Assembly: GCF_004187715.1 (NCBI RefSeq)
Contig: NZ_QZWF01000005.1
Location: 62,001 to 126,000 of the forward strand
Reading direction: 5' to 3'
DNA from: Streptomyces sp. F001
Lineage (GTDB): Bacteria; Actinomycetota; Actinomycetes; Streptomycetales; Streptomycetaceae
DNA length: 64,000 bases
Below the pieces are notes generated by a model. The model was not told where the DNA came from, ran no database searches, and was given only the letters and a program-made list of their open reading frames with translations. Both the position numbers and the translations under genes were made by a program. Of this stretch, positions 32,281 through 39,549 are shown piece by piece; position 1 is the stretch's first letter; every line of letters begins with the position of its first letter.

Positions 32281-32601
32281 TCAGTGCCCCGACGTCGCCT
32301 TCAGCCCCACGACAGCGACCAGCAACAGACAGACGAAGAAGATCCGGGCGGCGGTCGCCGGCTCACCCAGCACCACCATGCCGACCACCGCCGACCCGGC
32401 GGCCCCGATCCCCACCCAGACGCCATAGGCCGTACCGATGGGCAGGGACCTCGCCGCATACGACAGCAACAGCATGCTGGCGACGATGCCGGCACCGGTG
32501 AACAGGCTCGGCACGAGCCGCGTGAAACCGTCGGTGTACTTCATCCCGACCGACCAGCCGACTTCGAGCACACCGGCGACGATCAGCAGAACCCAGGCCA
32601 T
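32281..32601 (-). CDS. gdx: Guanidinium exporter of the SMR family (Gdx/SugE type)
   Basis: 106 residues from ATG 32601, with GGAGG eight bases upstream. Four TM helices: AWVLLIVAGVLEVGWSVGMK, LVPSLFTGAGIVASMLLLSY, IGTAYGVWVGIGAAGSAVVG and AARIFFVCLLLVAVVGL. The central Glu of helix 1 (LEVGW) and the GMKYTDGFTRL and TAYGVWVGIG motifs mark the Gdx subtype rather than the polyaromatic-exporting EmrE/Qac subtype. The guanidine-III riboswitch about 40 bases upstream of the start supports guanidinium as substrate. It probably works as a proton-coupled antiport homodimer. Confidence 0.92.
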   Translation of the reverse strand: MAWVLLIVAGVLEVGWSVGMKYTDGFTRLVPSLFTGAGIVASMLLLSYAARSLPIGTAYGVWVGIGAAGSAVVGMVVLGEPATAARIFFVCLLLVAVVGLKATSGH

Positions 32602-32640
32602 GACAGGCACCTCCGAGACACAGACAGGACGAACGGGGGT

Positions 32641-32685
32641 GCGTCGTCTTTGCCTTCGTCCCGGTACGGCGCGTCTCGTCGGGCT
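32641..32685 (-). promoter_or_regulatory. Guanidine-III (ykkC-III) riboswitch
   Basis: On the minus strand the leader reads CCCGACGAGACGCG, CCGTACCGGGACGAAGG and CAAAGACGACGC. It contains the conserved ACGAG and GCGCCGTACC core of the guanidine-III class and closing CCCG/CGGG and GCG/CGC pairings compatible with its pseudoknot. It lies about 40 bases before the gdx start, and the SD (GGAGG) follows it, so translational control is likely. Confidence 0.88.
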
Positions 32686-32751
32686 CCTTCGAATGTAGCA
32701 AGGAAGGCGACAAAAGGGGCCGGTGACGATGGTCACCAGCCCCTTCTCAGC

Positions 32752-32809
32752 CCTGATCTACAGGTACAGCTCCTGATCCACAGGTACAGCCCTGATCTAC
32801 AGGTACAGC
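32752..32809. repeat. Three tandem copies of a 19-20-bp unit at the end of the GroES-like gene
   Basis: CCTGATCTACAGGTACAGC(T) occurs at 32752-32771, as CCTGATCCACAGGTACAGC at 32772-32790, and again at 32791-32809. The last unit holds the C-terminal codons (LYL) and stop of the minus-strand gene; the other two lie in its 3' untranslated region. Confidence 0.85.
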
Positions 32810-33153
32810 CCGGTCGAATCCTCCGACCCCTCGAACCGGTCCGCCGCCACGGCATGCAGGTCCCGCTCGCGCATCAGCACATACGCGATACCCCGCACCT
32901 CCACCTCGGCGCGGTCCTCCGGGTCGTACAGCACCCGGTCACCCGGCTCGACGGTCCGTACGTTCTGCCCCACCGCGACAACCTCCGCCCACGCCAGCCG
33001 ACGGCCCACGGCCGCCGTGGCGGGAATCAGGATGCCGCCACCGGAACGCCGCTCGCCCTCGCTGGTGTCCTGCCGCACGAGCACACGGTCGTGCAGCATC
33101 CGGATGGGCAGCTTGTCGGGATGGGTGCTGTGGTCGTTTCTGTTGGAGCTCAC
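32797..33153 (-). CDS. GroES-like (Cpn10-fold) protein
   Basis: 118 residues from GTG 33153 (VSSNRNDHSTHPDKLPIRML); ATG 33174 has no SD. The Cpn10 fold is recognisable: LPIRMLHDRVLVRQD, GGILIPATAA, AEVVAVGQN, VEPGDRVLYDPEDRAEVEVRG and YVLMRERDLHAV. The mobile loop (TSEGERRSGGG) and glycine pattern match GroES. No groEL gene is adjacent, and this is not the main groES locus, so it is a divergent co-chaperonin paralogue of the kind conserved in Streptomyces. Its 3' end is tandemly repeated. Confidence 0.82.
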   Translation of the reverse strand: MSSNRNDHSTHPDKLPIRMLHDRVLVRQDTSEGERRSGGGILIPATAAVGRRLAWAEVVAVGQNVRTVEPGDRVLYDPEDRAEVEVRGIAYVLMRERDLHAVAADRFEGSEDSTGLYL

Positions 33154-33197
33154 GCCTTTGAACCTACCTGCCATCGAAGCGTTCGTCCGCGGGAGGG

Positions 33198-33527
33198 TCA
33201 GCGGTTCCGCCGCCGAGTACCCAGCACGAGCAGTCCCACAACCCCGACGGCCACGAGCGCGACGGGCAGCACACGCTCCATCCGAGGCGCGCCCTTCTCA
33301 TCGACGAACTGCCCCTTCACATCACTCACCGCCCGATTGACCTGCACGTACGCCCGCCCAAGGGTGCGATCGACATTCGACACGACCTTGGCCTTGGCGT
33401 CCCCGACGATCGTCTTCGGATGCACCCGCACCCCGATCTCGTCGAGCGTCTCGGCCAGCCTCTCGCGGCGACGCCTGATGTCCGCCTCGATCTGCGCCGG
33501 GGTTCTGGTGTCCGACGTGTCCGCCAC
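33198..33527 (-). CDS. DUF3618 membrane protein
   Basis: 109 residues from GTG 33527, seven bases after GGAGG. The DUF3618 core is TPAQIEADIRRRRERLAETL, DEIGVRVHPKTIVGDAKAKV, and a C-terminal TM helix LPVALVAVGVVGLLVLG is followed by RRRNR. The domain is widespread in actinobacteria, often near DUF1469 (phage holin superfamily) proteins. Its function is unknown; it is likely a membrane-surface helical protein. Divergent from the peroxiredoxin gene, with 94 bp between. Confidence 0.87.
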   Translation of the reverse strand: MADTSDTRTPAQIEADIRRRRERLAETLDEIGVRVHPKTIVGDAKAKVVSNVDRTLGRAYVQVNRAVSDVKGQFVDEKGAPRMERVLPVALVAVGVVGLLVLGTRRRNR

Positions 33528-33621
33528 CGTACGGCCTCCGAAGTCAGCTGATGCTTGTTCCGGACAGTCTGTCAGTTCTTCGGGCGACCGCACCGTCAGG
33601 ACCCCCGGTTACGCTAGCCCG

Positions 33622-34089
33622 ATGAGTGAGCGACTCCAGCCCGGGGACGTGGCCCCCGCCTTCACCCTCCCCGACGCCGACGGCAACGAGGTCTCCCTGT
33701 CGGACCACACGGGCCGCAAGGTCATCGTCTACTTCTACCCGGCCGCCCTGACCCCCGGCTGCACGAAGCAGGCCTGCGACTTCACCGACAACCTCGACGT
33801 CCTGGCCACCGCCGGCTACGACGTCATCGGCATCTCGCCGGACAAGCCCGAGAAGCTGGCGAAGTTCCGCGAGAAGGAATCCCTGAAGGTCACCCTCGCC
33901 GGCGACCCCGACAAGACCGTCATCGAGGCGTACGGCGCCTACGGCGAGAAGAAGAACTACGGCAAGACGTACATGGGCGTCATCCGCTCCACGATCGTCG
34001 TCGACGAGGAGGGCAAGGTCGAGCGCGCGCTGTACAACGTGCGGGCGACGGGGCACGTGGCCAAGATCATCAAGGACCTGGGCATCTGA
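33622..34089 (+). CDS. bcp: Thiol peroxidase of the Bcp/PrxQ family
   Basis: 155 residues from ATG 33622. The peroxidatic Cys is in YPAALTPGCTKQACDF (P-x-x-x-T/x-x-C), and the second Cys five residues on acts as resolving Cys in atypical two-Cys PrxQ proteins. VIGISPDKPEKLAKFREK and STIVVDEEGKVERALYNVRA complete the thioredoxin fold. It reduces hydroperoxides using thioredoxin. Only about 16 bases separate a TACGCT-like -10 from the ATG, so the mRNA may be leaderless. A strong terminator follows. Confidence 0.93.
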   Translation: MSERLQPGDVAPAFTLPDADGNEVSLSDHTGRKVIVYFYPAALTPGCTKQACDFTDNLDVLATAGYDVIGISPDKPEKLAKFREKESLKVTLAGDPDKTVIEAYGAYGEKKNYGKTYMGVIRSTIVVDEEGKVERALYNVRATGHVAKIIKDLGI

Positions 34090-34115
34090 GCGCAGGCTCC
34101 GCCCGACGGGAGCGG

Positions 34116-34141
34116 CCCGTGCCGGGGTGACCCGGCACGGG
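34116..34141 (+). terminator. Terminator after bcp
   Basis: CCCGTGCCGGG-GTGA-CCCGGCACGGG, a perfect 11-bp stem, followed by TCGCTTTGC; it starts 27 bases after the bcp stop. Confidence 0.85.
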
Positions 34142-34228
34142 TCGCTTTGCATGTCGGGCGTGACTGTCCGATAACCGGTTCGTTACTCCGTGTGGACCAC
34201 GAACGTGTGGTCGGAACGGAGGGGCTCG

Positions 34229-34883
34229 ATGGGGGCCAGTGCGTACACCAAGGAGCGGCTGGAGGAGGCGGCTCGGGGGGCGCGGACGTTGTCGGAGGCG
34301 TTGGTGTGGTTGGGGGTGGATCCGAAAAGCTCCTCGCGGAACTACATCCGGGAGCGGATGAAGAAGCTGGGGGTGGACACCTCGCACTTCGAGCGGGAGG
34401 GGGGGCCGGTGGACGAGGGAGGTCCTTGAAGCCGCGGTTTCGGCATCGACGAACATGTGCGAGGTGCTGCGCCGTCTCGGGGTTGAGGTCGTCGGCGGGC
34501 AGCACACGCACATCAGCCGCCGGATCAAGGCGTACGGCATCGACACCTCGCACTTCCAGGTGCCGACCCAACGGGGCAGGGCGCTGCGCCCTCGAACGCC
34601 AGGGGACCTGCTCATCGAGCAGTCGGCAGACGACGCCCGGCGTATCCAAAGCGATCGCCTCAGGTGGGCGATGACGAGCGTAGGCGTACCAGAGCGGTGC
34701 GCTCTGTGCGGCATCGAAGCAGTCTGGCGTGGGTATCCGCTGCCCCTCGAAGTCGACCACATCGACGGCAACTGGCGGGACAACCGCATCGAGAATCTAC
34801 GGTTCCTCTGCCCCAACTGCCACTCCACGACAGACAGTTACCGGGGCCGCGGCAAAGGGCGCACCCAAGGTGGCGCTTCATGA
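34229..34883 (+). pseudogene. HNH endonuclease with N-terminal repeat modules, frameshifted (first of tandem pair)
   Basis: ATG 34229, with GGAGG upstream. Module 1: AYTKERLEEAARGARTLSEA ending LGVDTSHF. After one extra G near 34414-34417 the next frame continues EVLEAAVSASTNMCEVLRRL (module 2) ending YGIDTSHF. The HNH follows: RCALCGIEAVWRG, PLPLEVDHIDGNWRDNRIEN and LRFLCPNCHST, with zinc-ligand CxxC pairs and the catalytic His in EVDHIDG. Without the extra base it would be a continuous protein of about 217 residues. The stop overlaps the next start (ATGA). The intact downstream paralogue shows what the frame should be. Confidence 0.8.
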
Positions 34884-35542
34884 GCAGCGGCGTGCAGTAC
34901 ACGCGGGAACGACTGGCCGAAGCCGCCGCGCGGTGTTCCGACATCGAGGAGGTCATCGCCTTCTTTGGCACCCAGCCGTACGCCACACTCCGCCGCTACC
35001 TAGTCCGGCGGTTCGCCCACTTCGGCATCGACATCTCGCACTTCAGCCCCTATGGCAGGCGGCGACGCCCCACCCCCGACGAGTTGCGAGCTGCAATCGC
35101 CGGATCAGTGTCCATCGCAGAAGCGCTGCGCCGCCTGGAACGCCCGGACAACGGCAGGCAGCGCGCATTGTTGCGTCAGTGGGTCGCCGAGGAAGGTCTC
35201 AATACTGCGCACTTCTTGGGGCAGGCCCACCAGCGAGGGAAGAGCCGCCCTGACATCCTCAGGCGCCCGCAGGATGTCCTGGTACAGCACGACGGAAAGC
35301 GCCGAACCCGGACCTACCTGCTACGCCGCGCTCTGTGCGAAGTCGGCGTCCCCGAAGAGTGCGCAGACTGCGGGATCGGCCCCGAGTGGCTCGGCAAGCC
35401 CATGACGCTGGAGGTCGATCACATCAACGGGGACTGGAGCGACGACCGGCGGGAGAACCTGCGGCTGCTGTGCCCCAACTGCCACGCGATCACCAGCACG
35501 TGGTGCAGAGGCGGGAACCGAAACCGGACGCATCCCCGGTAG
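34880..35542 (+). CDS. HNH endonuclease with N-terminal repeat modules (second of tandem pair)
   Basis: 220 residues from ATG 34880, which overlaps the previous stop. Two helical modules of about 55 residues (YTRERLAEAAARCSDIEEVI to FGIDISHF; TPDELRAAIAGSVSIAEALR to LNTAHFLG) precede the HNH: ECADCGIGPEWLGKP, LEVDHINGDWSDDRRENLRL, LCPNCHAI. The modules look like small HTH-type DNA-binding units ending in a conserved (D/N)-(T/I)-(S/A)-HF. The architecture fits phage-like or stand-alone restriction HNH nucleases. The target is unknown. It is directly upstream of a tRNA-Leu gene. Confidence 0.85.
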   Translation: MSSGVQYTRERLAEAAARCSDIEEVIAFFGTQPYATLRRYLVRRFAHFGIDISHFSPYGRRRRPTPDELRAAIAGSVSIAEALRRLERPDNGRQRALLRQWVAEEGLNTAHFLGQAHQRGKSRPDILRRPQDVLVQHDGKRRTRTYLLRRALCEVGVPEECADCGIGPEWLGKPMTLEVDHINGDWSDDRRENLRLLCPNCHAITSTWCRGGNRNRTHPR

Positions 35543-35555
35543 CATGGGCGGGCAC

Positions 35556-35638
35556 GCGGCCGTTGCTGAATGGTATAAGCAGAGGTTTTAGGTGCCTCGG
35601 GGCATTTGCCCATGTGGGTTCGACTCCCATCGGCCGCA
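35556..35638 (+). tRNA. tRNA-Leu (anticodon UAG)
   Basis: A class II cloverleaf of 83 nt: acceptor GCGGCCG/CGGCCGC plus discriminator A, D arm GCTGAATGGTATAAGC, anticodon stem GAGGT/GCCTC with loop TTTAGGT (anticodon TAG), long variable arm GGGCATTTGCCC, and T arm GTGGG-TTCGACT-CCCAT. The 3' CCA is not encoded. Confidence 0.95.
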
Positions 35639-35646
35639 CGCACATA

Positions 35647-35670
35647 GGGGCCGTCCGTCTGGACGGCCCC
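35647..35670. terminator. Hairpin between tRNA-Leu and rdgB
   Basis: GGGGCCGTCC-GTCT-GGACGGCCCC, a perfect 10-bp stem between the convergent tRNA and rdgB genes; it can serve both. Confidence 0.85.
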
Positions 35671-35679
35671 TCCCGCGCT

Positions 35680-36282
35680 TCAGCCCAACAACTCCCGCAC
35701 CACCGGCACCAACGCCCGAAACGCCTTCCCCCGATGACTGATCGCGTTCTTCTCCTCGGGGCTCAGCTCCGCGCACGTCCGGGTCTCACCCTCCGGCTGG
35801 AGGATCGGGTCGTAGCCGAAGCCACCGGTGCCCGCGGGCGCATGCCGCAGTACGCCCCTCAGCTGCCCCTCGACCACCCGCTCCCGCCCGTCCGGCAGCG
35901 CCAGCGCCGCCGCGCACGCGAAGTGGGCCCCCCGATGCTCGTCGGCGATGTCGGCCAGCTGGGCCAGCAGCAGCTCCAGGTTCGCGTGGTCGTCGCCGTG
36001 CCGCCCCGCCCAGCGGGCCGAGAAGATCCCCGGCGCGCCGTTGAGGACGTCGACGCAGAGGCCGGAGTCGTCGGCGACGGCGGGGAGGCCGGTGGCCTGG
36101 GCGAGGGCGTGGGCCTTGAGGAGCGCGTTCTCGGCGAAGGTGACGCCGGTTTCCTTGACGTCGGGGATGTCGGGGTAGGCGTCCGCGCCGACGAGGTCGT
36201 GTGGGAGGCCTGCGTCGGCGAGGATGGCCTTGAGTTCGGTGATCTTTCCGGCGTTGCGGGTGGCGAGGATCAGGCGGGTCAT
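35680..36282 (-). CDS. rdgB: dITP/XTP pyrophosphatase (RdgB/HAM1)
   Basis: 200 residues. Signatures are LILATRNAGKITELKAIL (nucleotide-binding start), GVTFAENALLKAHALAQATG, AVADDSGLCVDVLNGAPGIF, SARWAG, GFGYDPILQPEGETRTCAEL and EKNAISHRGKA. It hydrolyses ITP, dITP and XTP to monophosphates, cleaning the nucleotide pool. It is in the conserved actinobacterial rph-rdgB neighbourhood, here separated by a small lipoprotein gene on the same strand. Length is normal for the family. Confidence 0.95.
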   Translation of the reverse strand: MTRLILATRNAGKITELKAILADAGLPHDLVGADAYPDIPDVKETGVTFAENALLKAHALAQATGLPAVADDSGLCVDVLNGAPGIFSARWAGRHGDDHANLELLLAQLADIADEHRGAHFACAAALALPDGRERVVEGQLRGVLRHAPAGTGGFGYDPILQPEGETRTCAELSPEEKNAISHRGKAFRALVPVVRELLG

Positions 36283-36316
36283 GCCGTCCAGTATCCCGGC
36301 TGCCTCGCCGCGCTTG

Positions 36317-36718
36317 TTACGGCGTGCAGACCTTGGTCAGTTCGCCGGCCGCGTCGGTGACGGGGCTGATGTCGGGGGTTTCGTCGCCGTTCTCGATGGC
36401 GGTGCGGACGTTGGTGACGGCTTTCTCGAGGTCGTCGACCGCCTTGTTGACGTCGGTGTTGTCGGTCTTGTCGCCGATTTCGCCGAGGTTCTGCTCGATG
36501 GAGTCGAGGGATTCGTCGAGCTGGGTGGGGTCGTTGGCCGCGTTGTCGACGGCCTGCTGGAGGTCGGTGACGCTGTCGGCGATGGCGTCGGCGGTGTTGA
36601 CGCAGTCGAGCGCCTTGTTCACGGCGTCGCAGCCGGTGGTGAGTCCGGCGGTCAGCGCTATCGCCGCCAGGGTGGTGGCGACGGCGGTGGTACGGCGTCG
36701 GCGGCGGCTCGCGGCCAT
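36317..36718 (-). CDS. Small secreted lipoprotein, helical
   Basis: 133 residues. The twin-Arg-rich start (AASRRRRRTTAVATTLAAIA) ends in a lipobox LTTGC at about residue 30, so the mature protein is probably lipid-anchored. The rest is helical and acidic (ADSVTDLQQAVDNAAND, VNKAVDDLEKAVTNVRTAIE) with a terminal Cys near VCTP that could pair with the Cys of LDCVN. No family is known to me. It sits between rph and rdgB on the same strand, 34 bp before the rdgB start. Confidence 0.8.
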   Translation of the reverse strand: MAASRRRRRTTAVATTLAAIALTAGLTTGCDAVNKALDCVNTADAIADSVTDLQQAVDNAANDPTQLDESLDSIEQNLGEIGDKTDNTDVNKAVDDLEKAVTNVRTAIENGDETPDISPVTDAAGELTKVCTP

Positions 36719-36860
36719 GGAACGGTCCCTCCCTTGGTTGGGCCCGGCGGGCCCGGTCAGCTGGCCGGGCGCACAGGGATGAGCCGTGCGCCCGTATTTC
36801 TTCAGACGCGGTGGTGGTGGGCGTGGTTGCCCGCTCCGACCCCGTGTCTTGGTGTGCCCT

Positions 36861-37598
<738 letters not shown>

Positions 37599-37624
37599 GG
37601 GGTGAGCCTAGCTCGCTGCGGCCG

Positions 37625-37656
37625 AGGGGCCCCTTCCGGTGGGGGAAGGGGCCCCT
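37625..37656 (-). terminator. Terminator downstream of nagF
   Basis: AGGGGCCCCTTCC-GGTGGG-GGAAGGGGCCCCT, a perfect 13-bp stem ending 17 bases from the nagF stop. Confidence 0.85.
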
Positions 37657-37672
37657 GAGGGTGAGGGGGTGC

Positions 37673-37906
37673 TCACATCATGTCTTCGATGTCTGCGGCG
37701 ACGGGGTCGGCGTCGGTGCCGATGACGACCTGGATGGCGGTGCCCATCTTGACGACGCCGTGGGCGCCGGCGCCCTTGAGTGCGGCGTCGTCGACCAGCG
37801 AGGCGTCGGCCACCTCGACGCGCAGCCGTGTGATGCAGCCTTCGACTTCTTCGATGTTGTCGATGCCGCCGAGTCCGGCAACGATTTTCTCAGCCTTGCT
37901 GGCCAT
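37673..37906 (-). CDS. nagF: PTS N-acetylglucosamine EIIB component
   Basis: 77 residues, a free-standing EIIB. The phosphorylated Cys is in EEVEGCITRLRVEVADASL (about residue 24), followed by LKGAGAHGVVKMGTAIQVVI, the glucose/GlcNAc EIIB fold. In Streptomyces NagF accepts phosphate from EIIA(Crr) and passes it to GlcNAc during uptake through the NagE IIC proteins, here divergently encoded. A DasR-type dre site lies in the shared gap. Confidence 0.93.
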   Translation of the reverse strand: MASKAEKIVAGLGGIDNIEEVEGCITRLRVEVADASLVDDAALKGAGAHGVVKMGTAIQVVIGTDADPVAADIEDMM

Positions 37907-38032
37907 GTCTTTCTCCCTGATCCGGCCTGGTCCGAAGCGCTATGTCGCAGTTACCCACAGTTGGCTCAGCTTCGCGAGCGGTCATGGCGTGCGTACCGAA
38001 TGATGGCGTCACGACAGCGGAACCTTCCGCCA

Positions 38033-38048
38033 ACTGGTCTACACCAGC
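38033..38048. promoter_or_regulatory. DasR responsive element (dre) between nagF and nagE1
   Basis: ACTGGTCTACACCAGC, close to the dre consensus ACTGGTCTAGACCAGT; 43 bp upstream of the nagE1 ATG and 127 bp upstream of nagF. It probably controls both genes; glucosamine-6-phosphate releases DasR. Confidence 0.88.
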
Positions 38049-38090
38049 TGGGGGGTGGTCGCCAAACCCGGTCCTTCCGGGAGGAGCCCG

Positions 38091-39377
38091 ATGAGTGCCG
38101 ACAGCGCTGCCAGTCCCTCCCGTGTGCGCTGGAACCGCCTGTTCCAGGGCTTGCAGAAGATGGGGCGCAGTCTTCAGCTCCCGATCGCGGTGCTGCCGGC
38201 CGCGGGCATTCTGAACCGGCTGGGGCAGCCGGATGTGTTCGGCGAGGAGGGGCTGGGCTGGATCGATGTCTCGAGGGTGATGGCGGGTGCGGGCGGCGCG
38301 CTCCTGGACGCTTCGTTGGGGTTGCCGCTGCTGTTCTGTGTGGGTGTGGCCATCGGCATGGCGAAGAAGGCGGACGGGTCGACGGCGCTCGCGGCGGTTG
38401 CCGGGTTCCTCGTCTACTTCAATGTGCTGCGCCAGTTCCCGGAGGACTGTCCGGAGGGTTCGCGGGCGGTGGGCACGGGCTGCCAGGTGGCGGACGGGAC
38501 GGTGACCGAGTTCACCTACTCGAATCCAGGGGTGTTCGGCGGCATTGTCATGGGGTTGCTGGCGGCTTTCTTCTGGGCGCGTTTCCACCGTACGAAGCTG
38601 GTGGACTGGCTCGGTTTCTTCAACGGGCGTCGGCTGGTGCCGATCATCATGGCGTTCGTGGCGATCGCGTTCGCGGTGCTGTGCCTGTGGGTCTGGCCGC
38701 CGATCGGTGAGGCGCTGGAGAGTTTCAGTGACTGGATGAGTGATCTGGGCGCCTGGGGTGCGGGTGTCTTCGGTGTCGCCAACCGGGCGCTGCTGGTGAT
38801 CGGCCTGCACCAGTTTCTGAACGTGCCCATCTGGTTCCAGTTCGGCACGTACACCAAGCCCGACGGCACGGTGGTGCACGGCGACATCAACATGTTCCTG
38901 AACGGCGACCCGGACGCGGGTCAGTTCACGTCGGGGTTCTTCCCGATCATGATGTTCGCGCTGCCGGCCGCCGCGCTGGCGATGACGCACTGTGCGCGGC
39001 CGAGCCGCCGCAAGGAGGTCGGCGGGCTGATGCTGTCCACCGCCCTGACGTCGTTCGTCACAGGCATCACCGAGCCGCTCGAGTATTCGTTCCTCTTCAT
39101 CGCGCCGGTCCTGTATGCGGTCCACGCGCTGTTGACGGGTGTGTCGATGGCGGTGACGTGGGGGCTCGGGGTGCACGACGGGTTCAGCTTCTCGGCCGGT
39201 CTGATCGACTACCTCATCAACTGGAATCTGGCGACGAGACCCTGGGCGATCATTCCGATCGGGCTGTGCTTCGCTGCCGTCTATTACGTAGTGTTCCGCT
39301 TCGCGATCACCAGGTTCGATCTGAAGACGCCGGGGCGGGAGGCGGAGGAGGAGGTGGAGGACGTCACGAAGGGGTAA
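38091..39377 (+). CDS. nagE1: PTS GlcNAc-family EIIC permease (NagE1-like)
   Basis: 428 residues from ATG 38091, with GGAGG upstream. PTS EIIC of the glucose/GlcNAc superfamily: LQLPIAVLPAAGILNRLG, LLFCVGVAIGMAKKADGSTA, FGVANRALLVIGLHQFLNVP, FFPIMMFALPAAALAMTH, and the substrate-site loop GITEPLEYSFLFIAP. EIIA and EIIB domains are not fused, consistent with free NagF. An internal segment after residue 110 (RQFPEDCPEGSRAVG, TGCQVADG) is longer than in NagE2 and carries two Cys. NagE2 is the main GlcNAc permease in S. coelicolor; NagE1 has a minor or different substrate role. Confidence 0.9.
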   Translation: MSADSAASPSRVRWNRLFQGLQKMGRSLQLPIAVLPAAGILNRLGQPDVFGEEGLGWIDVSRVMAGAGGALLDASLGLPLLFCVGVAIGMAKKADGSTALAAVAGFLVYFNVLRQFPEDCPEGSRAVGTGCQVADGTVTEFTYSNPGVFGGIVMGLLAAFFWARFHRTKLVDWLGFFNGRRLVPIIMAFVAIAFAVLCLWVWPPIGEALESFSDWMSDLGAWGAGVFGVANRALLVIGLHQFLNVPIWFQFGTYTKPDGTVVHGDINMFLNGDPDAGQFTSGFFPIMMFALPAAALAMTHCARPSRRKEVGGLMLSTALTSFVTGITEPLEYSFLFIAPVLYAVHALLTGVSMAVTWGLGVHDGFSFSAGLIDYLINWNLATRPWAIIPIGLCFAAVYYVVFRFAITRFDLKTPGREAEEEVEDVTKG

Positions 39378-39433
39378 GCAGCCGCACGGGCGCGGGAATC
39401 GCGGGTTCCTTATCCCGCCTTCATCGTGCTACA

Positions 39434-39466
39434 ACAGGTCTACACCACTGAGTGGTGTAGACCCTT
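39434..39466. promoter_or_regulatory. Double dre site upstream of nagE2
   Basis: ACAGGTCTACACCACT (39434-39449) and AGTGGTGTAGACCCTT (39451-39466) are two DasR half-palindromic sites back to back. Together they form a 13-bp inverted repeat with one base between arms, centred about 100 bp before the nagE2 start. Confidence 0.85.
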
Positions 39467-39549
39467 GCGGTGCTGCCGCGGGGCATCGCCGGACGCCGCC
39501 GTCCCCTTCTCATTGTCCCTGGGCGGCGCCATGCCCACTGGAGGAAGTT

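Noticed and set aside
32797..33153. GroES-like gene considered as the main groES
   Set aside because: No groEL follows, and the sequence is longer and more divergent than canonical streptomycete GroES.
37890..39176. Long minus-strand frames opposite nagE1 and nagE2
   Set aside because: Shadows with Arg/His/Gln-rich composition; the + strand encodes clear EIIC permeases.
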